From contig CAZTDX010000002.1 of the NCBI GenBank assembly GCA_964612425.1, positions 1-64,000 of the forward strand: a stretch of DNA of 64,000 nt, given 5' to 3'. The notes beneath the pieces were generated by a model. It saw only the letters and a program-made list of their open reading frames with translations, ran no database searches and was not told where the DNA came from. A program made the translations under genes and the position numbers. Each line of letters opens with the position of its first letter. Within the stretch, counting starts at the first letter, position 1. The DNA is from CAUJGP01 sp964612425 (GTDB lineage Bacteria > Bdellovibrionota > Bdellovibrionia > Bdellovibrionales > Bdellovibrionaceae). Below are positions 45,236 through 53,936 of this stretch, piece after piece.

Positions 45236-47677
45236 TTAAATAGCACCAATGCTTTTTAACATCAGCTTCACTGATCGATCTTTGAGTTGAACTTCAGCTT
45301 CCAGTTCAATCACCCAATCATTCAACTCATCAGGATCGGTCAACCTTTGCTCAATAGACCAAACCTGATACATGGAGGCTGCGGTCACTGGCTTTATGAC
45401 GACAAACTCTGTGCCCCGAGCTTTTGTATCAATATTGATTTTTTGATGACCTGATTGAAAATACTCAGCTAATGATTTTTCTAAAAGACTTCGAATTTCG
45501 TTTTGGTTTTCTTCCTGCTGTAGTATCTCTACCGCACCATCAAGATTATTTTGCGCTAAGTATTTTAAAATCCGGAAACTTTCGTTCCTAAGATTAATTA
45601 TAATTGCTTTACGACTCCACTCTTCTCTGCCGCTAACTGCCTTTGAGTGATTACTTGTACTTGAAGTTAAACTAATTTTATTTACTATGTCAGGATTTTT
45701 CAACTTCTCCCATTCATCCAAGAGACTTGAATCGACCTGCCGAATAATACTTTCAAAGTAGACCTCAACTTCAAAGACAGCTTCTGATTTCGCAAAGTCA
45801 GGAACATTCTGCGTCAGCGCTTTATAGAAATCTGAGAGATAGCGGAGTAAAATACCTTCAGCCCTCTGTAAATCATATTCCTTTATATAATCGCCAAAGG
45901 AATAAAATCCCTCATACATTTCACGGGCAATCGATTTAGGGCGAATGTTTTCATCCTCCAACCAGGGATGAACCCTCGCAAAATCATTAAAAGAATTATA
46001 AATAAAGTCCCTCATAGGTTTTGGATGCTCAAGCTTTTCAAGCTCCTCCATCCGCTCCTCATATTCCATGCCAGCGGCTTTCATTTCAGCCATTTTTATC
46101 GATTTGACTCGGTCCAACTGCTTTCGAATAATGATATCAGGACTCTCAAGGATGGATTCTGTTAACGTCATCACTTCTAAATGAAATTCTGGTCCGCTTG
46201 GATCTAGGAGTCGAAGGGAGTCGAGGAGAAAAAGCGATAAAGCGTGATTTAAAGAAAAATCTTCCTGCAAATCAACATTAACTCGTAATGGATTCAATTC
46301 GATGATTTTACGATCTACCAGAGAACGAAATAGTTCAAATCCTTTTTTAAATATCTTTTTCTTGCTCTCCGGTGATTCATGGCTCTTTGAAATGATTTTT
46401 TGCATGGCTCGACAACCATCTTCATGGGGTCGACTGAGAACATTTAAAAGCATGGCGTGAGAAATTTTAAAGCGTGAGATAAGGGGCTCAGGAGAGCTTT
46501 GAATTAATTTTGAAAATGTATCCTGATTCCATGGCACATAGCCTCGCTCCGGCGGCTTTTTCTTAACGAGTTTTTTTAATTTTTTAGGATCACCGGCAGC
46601 CTTTTGCTCATTTCGTTTGTTTTCAGTGATATGCTCAGGGGCTTGTGCTACAACGGTCCCTAGTTGATCAAATCCTTTTCTCCCCGCTCTGCCCGCAATT
46701 TGTTGAAAATCTCTAACACTCAACAAAGTTGATTTAGATCCATCAAACTTACAAAGTTTAGTAAGTAAGACTGTTTTTAATGGAACATTCACACCAACTC
46801 CGAGAGTATCCGTTCCAAAAATAATTTTGAGTAAACCCTTTTGGGCCAGTCGCTCCACAAGAACTCGATACTTAGGAAGCAACCCCGCGTGATGTAATCC
46901 CATTCCATGCTTTAAAAATCTCTGCAACTCTTTTCCATAGGGGCTCGAAAATGAAAATCCCCGTAACTCTTCGTTGATTCGTTGCTTTTCTTCTTTCGTG
47001 CAAACATCTACACTCATAAAATTTTGAATTTCTTCTGCACACTCTCTCTGAGAAAAACTCACTAAGTAAATAGGCGCTCGACCATTTTTAATTAATTCGG
47101 AAACCGTTTCATGCAGTGGAGTTTCAGAATACGAAAACTCAAGCGGGACGGGACGATGTTGTGATTTAACAATAACCGTTGGGACTTGATTTAAGTCTGT
47201 TAAGAGCTTTTGAAAATGCTCTGGATCACCTAACGTTGCCGACATCAAAAGCATTCGAGCTTGTGGTAAACAAATTAAAGGTATTTGCCATGCAACACCA
47301 CGCTCACGGTCAGCATAGTAATGAAATTCATCCATTACGACATCTTGAATATTCGCTAGTGTTCCATCCCTTAATGCATCCATAGCTAAAATTTCGGCCG
47401 TACAACAAATGATTGGCGCTGTGGGATTCACCGTCGAATCTCCCGTGATCATACCCACATGATCTGGTCCAAATTCACGACAGAGTGAGAAAAATTTTTC
47501 GTTTACTAAGGCTTTAATGGGAGATGTATAATAAGATCTCCTCCCCCGTAAAAAAGAATCAAAATGCAAGGCTAAAGCGACCAGTGATTTTCCAGAACCC
47601 GTTGGGGTATTCAGAATGACATTTTTTCCGCTCACGATTTCTAAAACGGCTTCTTCTTGGGCCGAATAGAGTTCCAT
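45236..47677 (-). CDS. DEAD/DEAH-box helicase with DUF3516 domain
   Basis: An 813-aa Ski2-like helicase. Walker A NTPTGSGKS is at residues 23-31, motif II is DEFH (VMDEFHYY), motif III is MSATLG, and motif VI is QIAGRAGRKGFDQLG. The second half matches the DUF3516 type found in actinobacterial and some Bdellovibrio helicases. It probably unwinds RNA. It begins inside the 3' end of a small upstream frame and has no strong ribosome binding site of its own, suggesting coupling. Confidence 0.88.
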   Translation of the reverse strand: MELYSAQEEAVLEIVSGKNVILNTPTGSGKSLVALALHFDSFLRGRRSYYTSPIKALVNEKFFSLCREFGPDHVGMITGDSTVNPTAPIICCTAEILAMDALRDGTLANIQDVVMDEFHYYADRERGVAWQIPLICLPQARMLLMSATLGDPEHFQKLLTDLNQVPTVIVKSQHRPVPLEFSYSETPLHETVSELIKNGRAPIYLVSFSQRECAEEIQNFMSVDVCTKEEKQRINEELRGFSFSSPYGKELQRFLKHGMGLHHAGLLPKYRVLVERLAQKGLLKIIFGTDTLGVGVNVPLKTVLLTKLCKFDGSKSTLLSVRDFQQIAGRAGRKGFDQLGTVVAQAPEHITENKRNEQKAAGDPKKLKKLVKKKPPERGYVPWNQDTFSKLIQSSPEPLISRFKISHAMLLNVLSRPHEDGCRAMQKIISKSHESPESKKKIFKKGFELFRSLVDRKIIELNPLRVNVDLQEDFSLNHALSLFLLDSLRLLDPSGPEFHLEVMTLTESILESPDIIIRKQLDRVKSIKMAEMKAAGMEYEERMEELEKLEHPKPMRDFIYNSFNDFARVHPWLEDENIRPKSIAREMYEGFYSFGDYIKEYDLQRAEGILLRYLSDFYKALTQNVPDFAKSEAVFEVEVYFESIIRQVDSSLLDEWEKLKNPDIVNKISLTSSTSNHSKAVSGREEWSRKAIIINLRNESFRILKYLAQNNLDGAVEILQQEENQNEIRSLLEKSLAEYFQSGHQKINIDTKARGTEFVVIKPVTAASMYQVWSIEQRLTDPDELNDWVIELEAEVQLKDRSVKLMLKSIGAI

Positions 47678-47805
47678 TTTTTTTCACTGACATATTCTAG
47701 AAAAGCATCTAAAATCAGACCACTCTTAGAAGTTTCATCAAGTTGTTGCGCTTGACTTTGAAATTGATTCTTAAGTTTCGATAATTTCTCTTTTAATAAG
47801 GACAT
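47641..47805 (-). CDS. Small ORF overlapping the helicase start
   Basis: A 54-aa frame, MSLLKEKLSKLKNQFQSQAQ to a basic RPKKKPF end, helical and charged. It overlaps the helicase start by 37 bp in a different frame. The composition looks like real protein, and the arrangement suggests translational coupling to the helicase. Its own ribosome binding site is weak (AAGAA), so I am unsure. Confidence 0.4.
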   Translation of the reverse strand: MSLLKEKLSKLKNQFQSQAQQLDETSKSGLILDAFLEYVSEKKWNSIRPKKKPF

Positions 47806-48023
47806 TTCTTGACACTAACACATTCAAAGTAAACTACGTAAATATTTTTTTAAATTTATTGATTGAAGGAAGCTAACCTAGCAACGCACCCCAACCACTT
47901 ATTTTAAATTAATTTGACTAATCAATTGAGATAAAGCTAACTCTCAGAAAGTATTAAATGACATATAAATAATCAAAAAATATTATTATTAAAAGTGTCT
48001 AAATCAGGGGTCAATATAGGACT

Positions 48024-49718
48024 ATGCCTAACCGCAACCTTCAACAAAATTCATTTCAGAATAGAACAATATTTGAATCAAAATTCTTAATATTTTTAGA
48101 ATGGCTTATTTTAAAGGACCGCTCTAAAATATCTCGATCTACATTAAGCTTTGTCATTGCGCTTGGTGGATATTTAGTCACCCTCTCTATTTATACTCTA
48201 ACTCAATCCTATTTTGCCTCAATCACACTTTTTACAGTGATACTCATGGCCATTGCAGGGGACTTGTACTTCAACTTTATTTTTCTAATTATTCTAATTT
48301 TAATTGCGGATTATGAATTCATACCACCTGTCCAGTCAATTTTATCTAATAGTAATTCCTACGAACACTTAATTATTGTGGTCACTATTGGCGCACTTAC
48401 AAATTCACTTATTTATTTTTTACGAAGAGCTCTCTACTTTACAAATATTGCAAAAGTCGAAGCCGAACTTGCCAAAAAAGAAGCCGAAACGGCCAACTTA
48501 GCAAAAAATACTTTTCTTGCAAACATGAGCCATGAAATTCGAACTCCTCTTGGAGCCATCATTGGCTTTTCAGAATTGATTGCAGATCCTTTAACTGAAC
48601 CTTCGGAAAAGTTTAATTATATTTCTATTATCAAACGCAATGGGGAGCTTTTATCTAACATCATTAAAGACATATTAGATTTGTCAAAAGTAGAGGCTGG
48701 AAAATTAGACATTAATATTAAACCAAACTCACTTACAGAAATTCTCCATGATATTAAACACGTGCTCGACCTCAAAGCTAAGGAAAAAGGTCTAGAACTC
48801 ATTTTCAATAAAAATGAGGATGTTGTAGACATCATTTTGACCGATGCTATGAGGTTAAGACAGATCTTAATGAATGTGATTGGCAACGCCATTAAATTTA
48901 CGAATAAGGGTCATGTCAGCTTATTGGTTAAAAATGAAATGTCTCCTTATGAAGATAAAAATAAAAATTATTTATCTTTTATTGTAAAAGATACGGGAAT
49001 AGGAATGGATTCAACTCAACTTCATCGACTTTTTGGAGCCTTCTCCCAAGTGCATACAGATTCACAAATCAATTTTGGTGGCACAGGACTCGGTTTGAAT
49101 TTATCTAAAAAGCTATCCCAACTCCTTGGTGGAGATTTGGTCTTAACTAAAACACAAAAAAATCATGGCAGTGAATTCACCATTACAATTGAGATTGGGT
49201 CAGTTCCTCAAGAACAAGCAATCCCCGCTACTACCGATTCCCATCATTCGCCGATTTCTCTCTCAGATTATAAAAATAAACTCTTTGGAGTCAAAGTTCT
49301 ATTGGCTGAAGATGCCGAAGACTTGCAACTGCTCACGAGTCATATCCTTAAAAAAGCTGGAGCCATGGTTACAACCGTCAACAATGGCGTCGAGGCTATC
49401 GCAAAAGTCACTCTCAATAAATTTGATGTAATTTTAATGGATATCCAAATGCCCTTGATGGGTGGATATGAAGCTACTCATAAAATACTCAATACCGGAT
49501 TTCGAGGATCCATTGTTGCCTTAACAGCCCATGCATTAAGTGATGAACGTGAACGTTGTTTGACTTCTGGGTTTAGTGCTTACTTAACTAAACCCATTGA
49601 TATAAAGGAATTAATTGAATTAGTAGCTCGTCTATCTAAAAAGAACGTCGAAAATTCCCAAAAATTTGCAGCTATCACTCTAAATTCCTCAATCGAGGAT
49701 CTTAAATCGATACACTAA
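48024..49718 (+). CDS. Hybrid sensor histidine kinase
   Basis: A 564-aa membrane kinase. Four hydrophobic segments lie at about 40-135, resembling a KdpD/DUF4118-like sensor. A coiled linker leads to HisKA with phospho-His at about 170 (ANMSHEIRTPL), then HATPase (NVIGNAIKFTNKG, DTGIGMD, GGTGLGLNLSKKL). A C-terminal receiver domain has Asp about 473 (VILMDIQMP) and Lys in YLTKPID. There is no HPt domain or adjacent regulator, so the partner is elsewhere. AGGA lies just before the start. Confidence 0.92.
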   Translation: MPNRNLQQNSFQNRTIFESKFLIFLEWLILKDRSKISRSTLSFVIALGGYLVTLSIYTLTQSYFASITLFTVILMAIAGDLYFNFIFLIILILIADYEFIPPVQSILSNSNSYEHLIIVVTIGALTNSLIYFLRRALYFTNIAKVEAELAKKEAETANLAKNTFLANMSHEIRTPLGAIIGFSELIADPLTEPSEKFNYISIIKRNGELLSNIIKDILDLSKVEAGKLDINIKPNSLTEILHDIKHVLDLKAKEKGLELIFNKNEDVVDIILTDAMRLRQILMNVIGNAIKFTNKGHVSLLVKNEMSPYEDKNKNYLSFIVKDTGIGMDSTQLHRLFGAFSQVHTDSQINFGGTGLGLNLSKKLSQLLGGDLVLTKTQKNHGSEFTITIEIGSVPQEQAIPATTDSHHSPISLSDYKNKLFGVKVLLAEDAEDLQLLTSHILKKAGAMVTTVNNGVEAIAKVTLNKFDVILMDIQMPLMGGYEATHKILNTGFRGSIVALTAHALSDERERCLTSGFSAYLTKPIDIKELIELVARLSKKNVENSQKFAAITLNSSIEDLKSIH

Positions 49719-50052
49719 TAAATATAAGATTATTTTAATTTAAAAATCTCAAATTGAATCAACTTCAAAGTGAAATTATTTATTTAAATCAGCATTTTCA
49801 ATGTTTACTCTACCCTATTAATACTTTGATATCTCAATGAGCTAGATGGGACTTTAGTTTTGCAAATTGGACTCCGATAAAACCACTGTAACATTGACCT
49901 TAATAGATTCTGCTGAAAAAGAGCCTAATTCGAGGCGAAAAAGATTTAAATCGAACGAGGCGTAGTTCCCCTACGTTGAGTGAGATTTAAACTTTTTCAA
50001 CGAAGAAGTAGGCCTTTTTCAGCAGAATCTAAATGCTTCTTGAGGGACAACT
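49719..50052. other. Intergenic region with foldback element
   Basis: This 334-bp gap is AT-rich on the left with no recognisable signal; the right 130 bp are the foldback element listed next, ending about 20 bp before the next start codon. Confidence 0.5.
49904..50031. repeat. 128-bp foldback (MITE-like) element
   Basis: Terminal 18-bp perfect inverted repeats: TAGATTCTGCTGAAAAAG (49904-49921) and its complement (50014-50031). Inner arms also pair: AAAAAGATTTAAATC with GATTTAAACTTTTTC. The apex is CGTAG-TTCCC-CTACG (49961-49975). No frame fits inside. The perfect termini and non-coding interior are MITE-like. It ends 21 bp before a start codon, so it may affect the downstream gene. Confidence 0.75.
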
Positions 50053-50769
50053 ATGAGCGTGCTTGATCGTTATAAGAAAAGTGGTGGTTTTGTTCAATTA
50101 TTGACACTCATTGAGACTAGCAATACAGCAAAAAAAGAAAAATTTTTGCAGTTAATTCTTGAAGAAAGTCCAGATTGGCACAAAGCTATAAAAGAGCGAA
50201 TTTTGACTTTAGATATTATTCTTCAATGGCCCCTGGAGTATCTAAGCGAACTCACCAGCAGATCTCTTCCAATGACCCTAGCTGCAATCTCAAAAGCCAA
50301 TATCAGCGAGGAACAAAAAAAACGTTTGCTTCATGGCCTCCCCCACACTCACTTAATTAAAATACGAGACCTCAACGAAAACAAAACTTTTACACCCATC
50401 GAAATTGGCTCAAGCATCGAAAAGTTTTTAAGCGAAGTTCGTACTCACCTCCACCAGGGTGTTGTTAAACTAGAAAAATTTGCACCCGACCTAGCAGTTC
50501 CAGATGGCATTGAAGAGCAGCTTTCCAAAAAAGGAATTCAATCACCGTCGTTTATTCTGGATGAAACACTCACTGAAGTGGCAACGCCCAATACGGCATC
50601 GACTTCAGCTCATGCTACATCACAGAACAATGTCGGATTGAGCACTCAAACCGAAGATGTATCCACATTAAAGCGACACAATCTACAATTACAACAAGAA
50701 CTGCAAATTCTTCGACAAGAAAATAAAGCGATGAGAGAAAAACTCGATAAAATTAAGAAAATTGCATAA
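50053..50769 (+). CDS. FliG-like helical domain protein with C-terminal coiled coil
   Basis: A 238-aa cytoplasmic protein. Residues about 15-110 form helices that resemble a FliG armadillo-type unit (FLQLILEESPDWHKAIKERI, LDIILQWPLEYLSELTSRSL, PMTLAAISKANISEEQK). A low-complexity Ser/Thr linker (about 175-200) leads to a coiled coil at 205-238. The full FliG architecture and charged C-terminal torque helix are missing, so it is not the motor protein itself. It is 19 bp upstream of the subtilase gene. Assignment is tentative. Confidence 0.55.
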   Translation: MSVLDRYKKSGGFVQLLTLIETSNTAKKEKFLQLILEESPDWHKAIKERILTLDIILQWPLEYLSELTSRSLPMTLAAISKANISEEQKKRLLHGLPHTHLIKIRDLNENKTFTPIEIGSSIEKFLSEVRTHLHQGVVKLEKFAPDLAVPDGIEEQLSKKGIQSPSFILDETLTEVATPNTASTSAHATSQNNVGLSTQTEDVSTLKRHNLQLQQELQILRQENKAMREKLDKIKKIA

Positions 50770-50788
50770 GTAATAAAAGGGGTCAGAA

Positions 50789-52198
50789 ATGACTAAGAAA
50801 TCAAAGTTTTTATTTATAATGTTATTAGGAGTACTAGCTCTCTACGCCTACTCATTTCAGCGCCGTCAACCGAGTGAGTCAACACTTAATCGTCAGCCCT
50901 CGCGATCACTTGAGCTGGGTAAAATGGTGATCGACCAAAAAGCTCCGTCGAATGAAGTCAGTATTATTTTCAATGATCCCGCAATTAATTCCAAAAAATG
51001 GGAACTGGAAAAAACTGGTGCCATTGAGGCATGGAAAGTGTCTCAAGGAAGCCGTGATGTCGTCGTGGCAATCATCGATACTGGTTGCGATATCAATCAC
51101 GAAGATTTAAAAAACAATATTTGGACTAATCCTGGCGAAACTGGGCTCGACAGCAAGGGACGCAATAAAGCGACTAATGGTATTGATGACGATAACAATG
51201 GATTTGTCGATGATGTGCGTGGGTGGAATTTTGTAAACAATAACAATTTACTGACAGACACTCATGGTCATGGAACTCATATTGCTGGTATCATCGGTGC
51301 TGAAGGAAATGGAAAGGGTTCCATCGGAATCTCACCAAAAGTCAGTATGATGATTCTTAAATATTATGACCCAAAGACTCCCACAGATAATTTAAAAAAT
51401 ACCATTGCCGCCATTAAATACGCGACAAAAATGAAAGCTAATATCATTAATTATAGCGGTGGTGGTCTCGAATATAGCGAAGACGAAAAAGCTGCCATTA
51501 AAGAAGCTCAAAGGCAAGGCGTCCTCTTTGTCGCTGCCGCAGGAAATGAACATTCCAATTCCGACAAACATAAATATTTTCCAGCAGACTATGGACTTCC
51601 AAACATCATTTCAGTGACTGCAATTGATCCCAAAACTCAAGTCCTCAACTCTAGTAACTATGGTGTTGAAACCGTTGATCTTGCGGCCCCCGGAGAGGAG
51701 ATTAAATCCACACTCCCCAACAACGCCTACGGAACGATGACAGGAACCTCGCAAGCAACAGCTTGGGTTTCGGGAGCGGCTGCCGTAGTTATGGCCTACA
51801 AGCATAATTACTCTGCGGAAGAGACAAAAAAATATTTAATTTCAACAGGTGATGGCTCTGAAACTTTGGTCAATAAAACAGGTTCATCACGAAAATTAAA
51901 TCTCTATAAAGCTCTCACTATGCTTGATAGTGGTATTGGTATCACAGGAATTCAAGCTGCCAATGTCAATGGAAGTACGCCTATTTTTTCACCTGAATCA
52001 ACACTCTATAAAGGCGATGGCAATTCCAACAGCAGTGGAGAACGATCCCCCTCTTCGGGACAGCCCGGTGCTAATAATGCTGATTCAAATATTTCAGCAT
52101 TTGGAAAATCGCTTCTGCAAGCGGTCCAAAAACAAGGAGCAACTCCAGACAAAGATAATGCAGTCATCAACGAAGAGCAAAAAGTCAAAAAACCGTAG
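50789..52198 (+). CDS. Subtilisin-like serine protease (S8), second copy
   Basis: A 469-aa protease with an N-terminal hydrophobic segment (about 6-20) that can be signal or anchor. The triad is visible: VAIIDTGCDINHEDLK (Asp), DTHGHGTHIAGII (His) and TGTSQATAW (Ser). AAGNEH supplies the oxyanion Asn. The C-terminal 90 residues are low-complexity, rich in Ser, Gly, Asn and Pro. It differs from the 16.7-kb subtilase in lacking the Big2-like and Cys-tail parts. Probably operonic with the FliG-like gene. Confidence 0.9.
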   Translation: MTKKSKFLFIMLLGVLALYAYSFQRRQPSESTLNRQPSRSLELGKMVIDQKAPSNEVSIIFNDPAINSKKWELEKTGAIEAWKVSQGSRDVVVAIIDTGCDINHEDLKNNIWTNPGETGLDSKGRNKATNGIDDDNNGFVDDVRGWNFVNNNNLLTDTHGHGTHIAGIIGAEGNGKGSIGISPKVSMMILKYYDPKTPTDNLKNTIAAIKYATKMKANIINYSGGGLEYSEDEKAAIKEAQRQGVLFVAAAGNEHSNSDKHKYFPADYGLPNIISVTAIDPKTQVLNSSNYGVETVDLAAPGEEIKSTLPNNAYGTMTGTSQATAWVSGAAAVVMAYKHNYSAEETKKYLISTGDGSETLVNKTGSSRKLNLYKALTMLDSGIGITGIQAANVNGSTPIFSPESTLYKGDGNSNSSGERSPSSGQPGANNADSNISAFGKSLLQAVQKQGATPDKDNAVINEEQKVKKP

Positions 52199-52304
52199 TT
52201 AAATTTTTTTAGTTAAAATTTGCTGAAAAGCACAACAGTTTTACATTATTAAAGAGAGAATGCTTTACCTTGCTCCTTCGCTTCTATAGAATGATTTATA
52301 TTAA

Positions 52305-53936
52305 ATGAAGAAACTTTTTAGCGACCAAACAAAAATAGATTATCAACTCATTTCAATTAGTATTCTGACTGGAATCCTTACCGGCACCTCTTTTATTCCT
52401 TTTTACCCATGGGCTCTTTTATTTAATTATGCCCCCCTTTGGTGGTTTTGGCTTTTTAGGGCAAAAACGAGCAAACAAGTTTTATTGAGTGGCTGGTTAA
52501 GCCAATTTGTTTTTAATTTAATTGGGTTTCATTGGGTCTATCATGTAGCCTATGAGTTTGGCCATATTCCAAAGCTGCTTTCCATTTTAGTTCTTATTGC
52601 GTTTGCCAGTTTAGCTCATCTTTTTGTTCCCCTGGTTGGCTGGATCTTTTTTAAAATAAAAACCAAATTGAATATTAAAACTTTGTCGCCAACACACCCT
52701 CTCTTTTTGCTGGCTCTACTCGTTGGGTTATGGTCTTTAGCCGAAATTTACTGGCCCTATATTTTTCAATGGCACATGGGTTATAGTCTCTACTGGGCAA
52801 AACTTCCACTCTACCATTGGAGTGATGTGATTGGCTTTCAAGGACTTTCCTTTCTCCTTCTACTGTTTAATGCCCTCTTCACTTATAAACAAAATTTAAA
52901 GTATTTAACCATTGCAGTTGCTGCCTTTGCCATCCTCAATGCCAGCGGTTGGTATCATGGTCAGCCTTGGATCCATAAAAAATGGGATTCAGAGATCACC
53001 TTTTTGCCTGTCCAAGCTAATATCGGAAATGCCGAAAAAATCATGGCCGAAAAAGGAATTGGATATCAAGACTATATTGTACAAAAATTTATAGAACTCT
53101 CAAAAAAATCCATTCAACTTTACCCTCAAGCTTCTGTTTTGGTATGGCCGGAATCTGCCATCCCGGATTTTTTAGACGAAGATTATTCCACACGACATCG
53201 ACCACAGTGGATCAAACAATTTCTCAAAGAAAACAAAAAATATTTAATTACGGGAGGGTATTCCCGCGAATTCAACCCAACTCACAATGCTAAGGAACTC
53301 AATTTTAATGCTCTCTTTACCTTTAATGCAGAAGGCAACCTCCTCAACACGGCCTACCGCAAAACTCAACTGCTTGCGTTTGGTGAATATACGCCTTTTT
53401 CACAATGGTTTCCCCTTTTGAACGAATACTCGCCAGCCGGCGAAGGGTTTAATTCTGGTCCAGAGCCAAGAGCACTCAACTTTTCTGGCCTAACGCCGGA
53501 ACCAATTAAATTAGCTCCACAAATATGCTATGAATCCCTTTACCCAGAACACTCTCGAAAAGGCATTGCCGACGGCGCTCACATCTTAATCAATATTACC
53601 AATGACTCTTGGTACGGCATTTATTCTGAACCCTATCAACATTTATATTTAACCTTTGCCAGGGCCATTGAAAACCGCAGACCTCTCCTCAGAGTGACCA
53701 ATACAGGCATCACTTCAGGTGTTGAAGCCTCTGGCAAAACTCTTGTTCAATCCCCTTTTTATACAGAATGGTCCGAACCCATCACTCTTCACTACGATCA
53801 AAATCCTCCATTGACGCTCTATACTCAGTATGGTGAATATTGGCCTTTCGTAGTACTATTGTTTACTTTTGGAGGGTTTCTCGGTGCCATCGTCTATCGA
53901 CAACAAAACAAACGAGTCTCAAATTACCACTCATAA
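52305..53936 (+). CDS. lnt: Apolipoprotein N-acyltransferase
   Basis: A 543-aa inner-membrane enzyme that adds the third acyl chain to lipoproteins. The N-terminal half has about six membrane helices. The nitrilase-like periplasmic domain has the triad Glu in VWPESAIPDF, Lys in YRKTQLLAFGEY and Cys in PQICYESLYPE. The final helix is near the C-terminus. Essential for the Lol system, which fits the several lipoproteins in this window. The mutS2 start lies inside its 3' end. Confidence 0.95.
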   Translation: MKKLFSDQTKIDYQLISISILTGILTGTSFIPFYPWALLFNYAPLWWFWLFRAKTSKQVLLSGWLSQFVFNLIGFHWVYHVAYEFGHIPKLLSILVLIAFASLAHLFVPLVGWIFFKIKTKLNIKTLSPTHPLFLLALLVGLWSLAEIYWPYIFQWHMGYSLYWAKLPLYHWSDVIGFQGLSFLLLLFNALFTYKQNLKYLTIAVAAFAILNASGWYHGQPWIHKKWDSEITFLPVQANIGNAEKIMAEKGIGYQDYIVQKFIELSKKSIQLYPQASVLVWPESAIPDFLDEDYSTRHRPQWIKQFLKENKKYLITGGYSREFNPTHNAKELNFNALFTFNAEGNLLNTAYRKTQLLAFGEYTPFSQWFPLLNEYSPAGEGFNSGPEPRALNFSGLTPEPIKLAPQICYESLYPEHSRKGIADGAHILINITNDSWYGIYSEPYQHLYLTFARAIENRRPLLRVTNTGITSGVEASGKTLVQSPFYTEWSEPITLHYDQNPPLTLYTQYGEYWPFVVLLFTFGGFLGAIVYRQQNKRVSNYHS

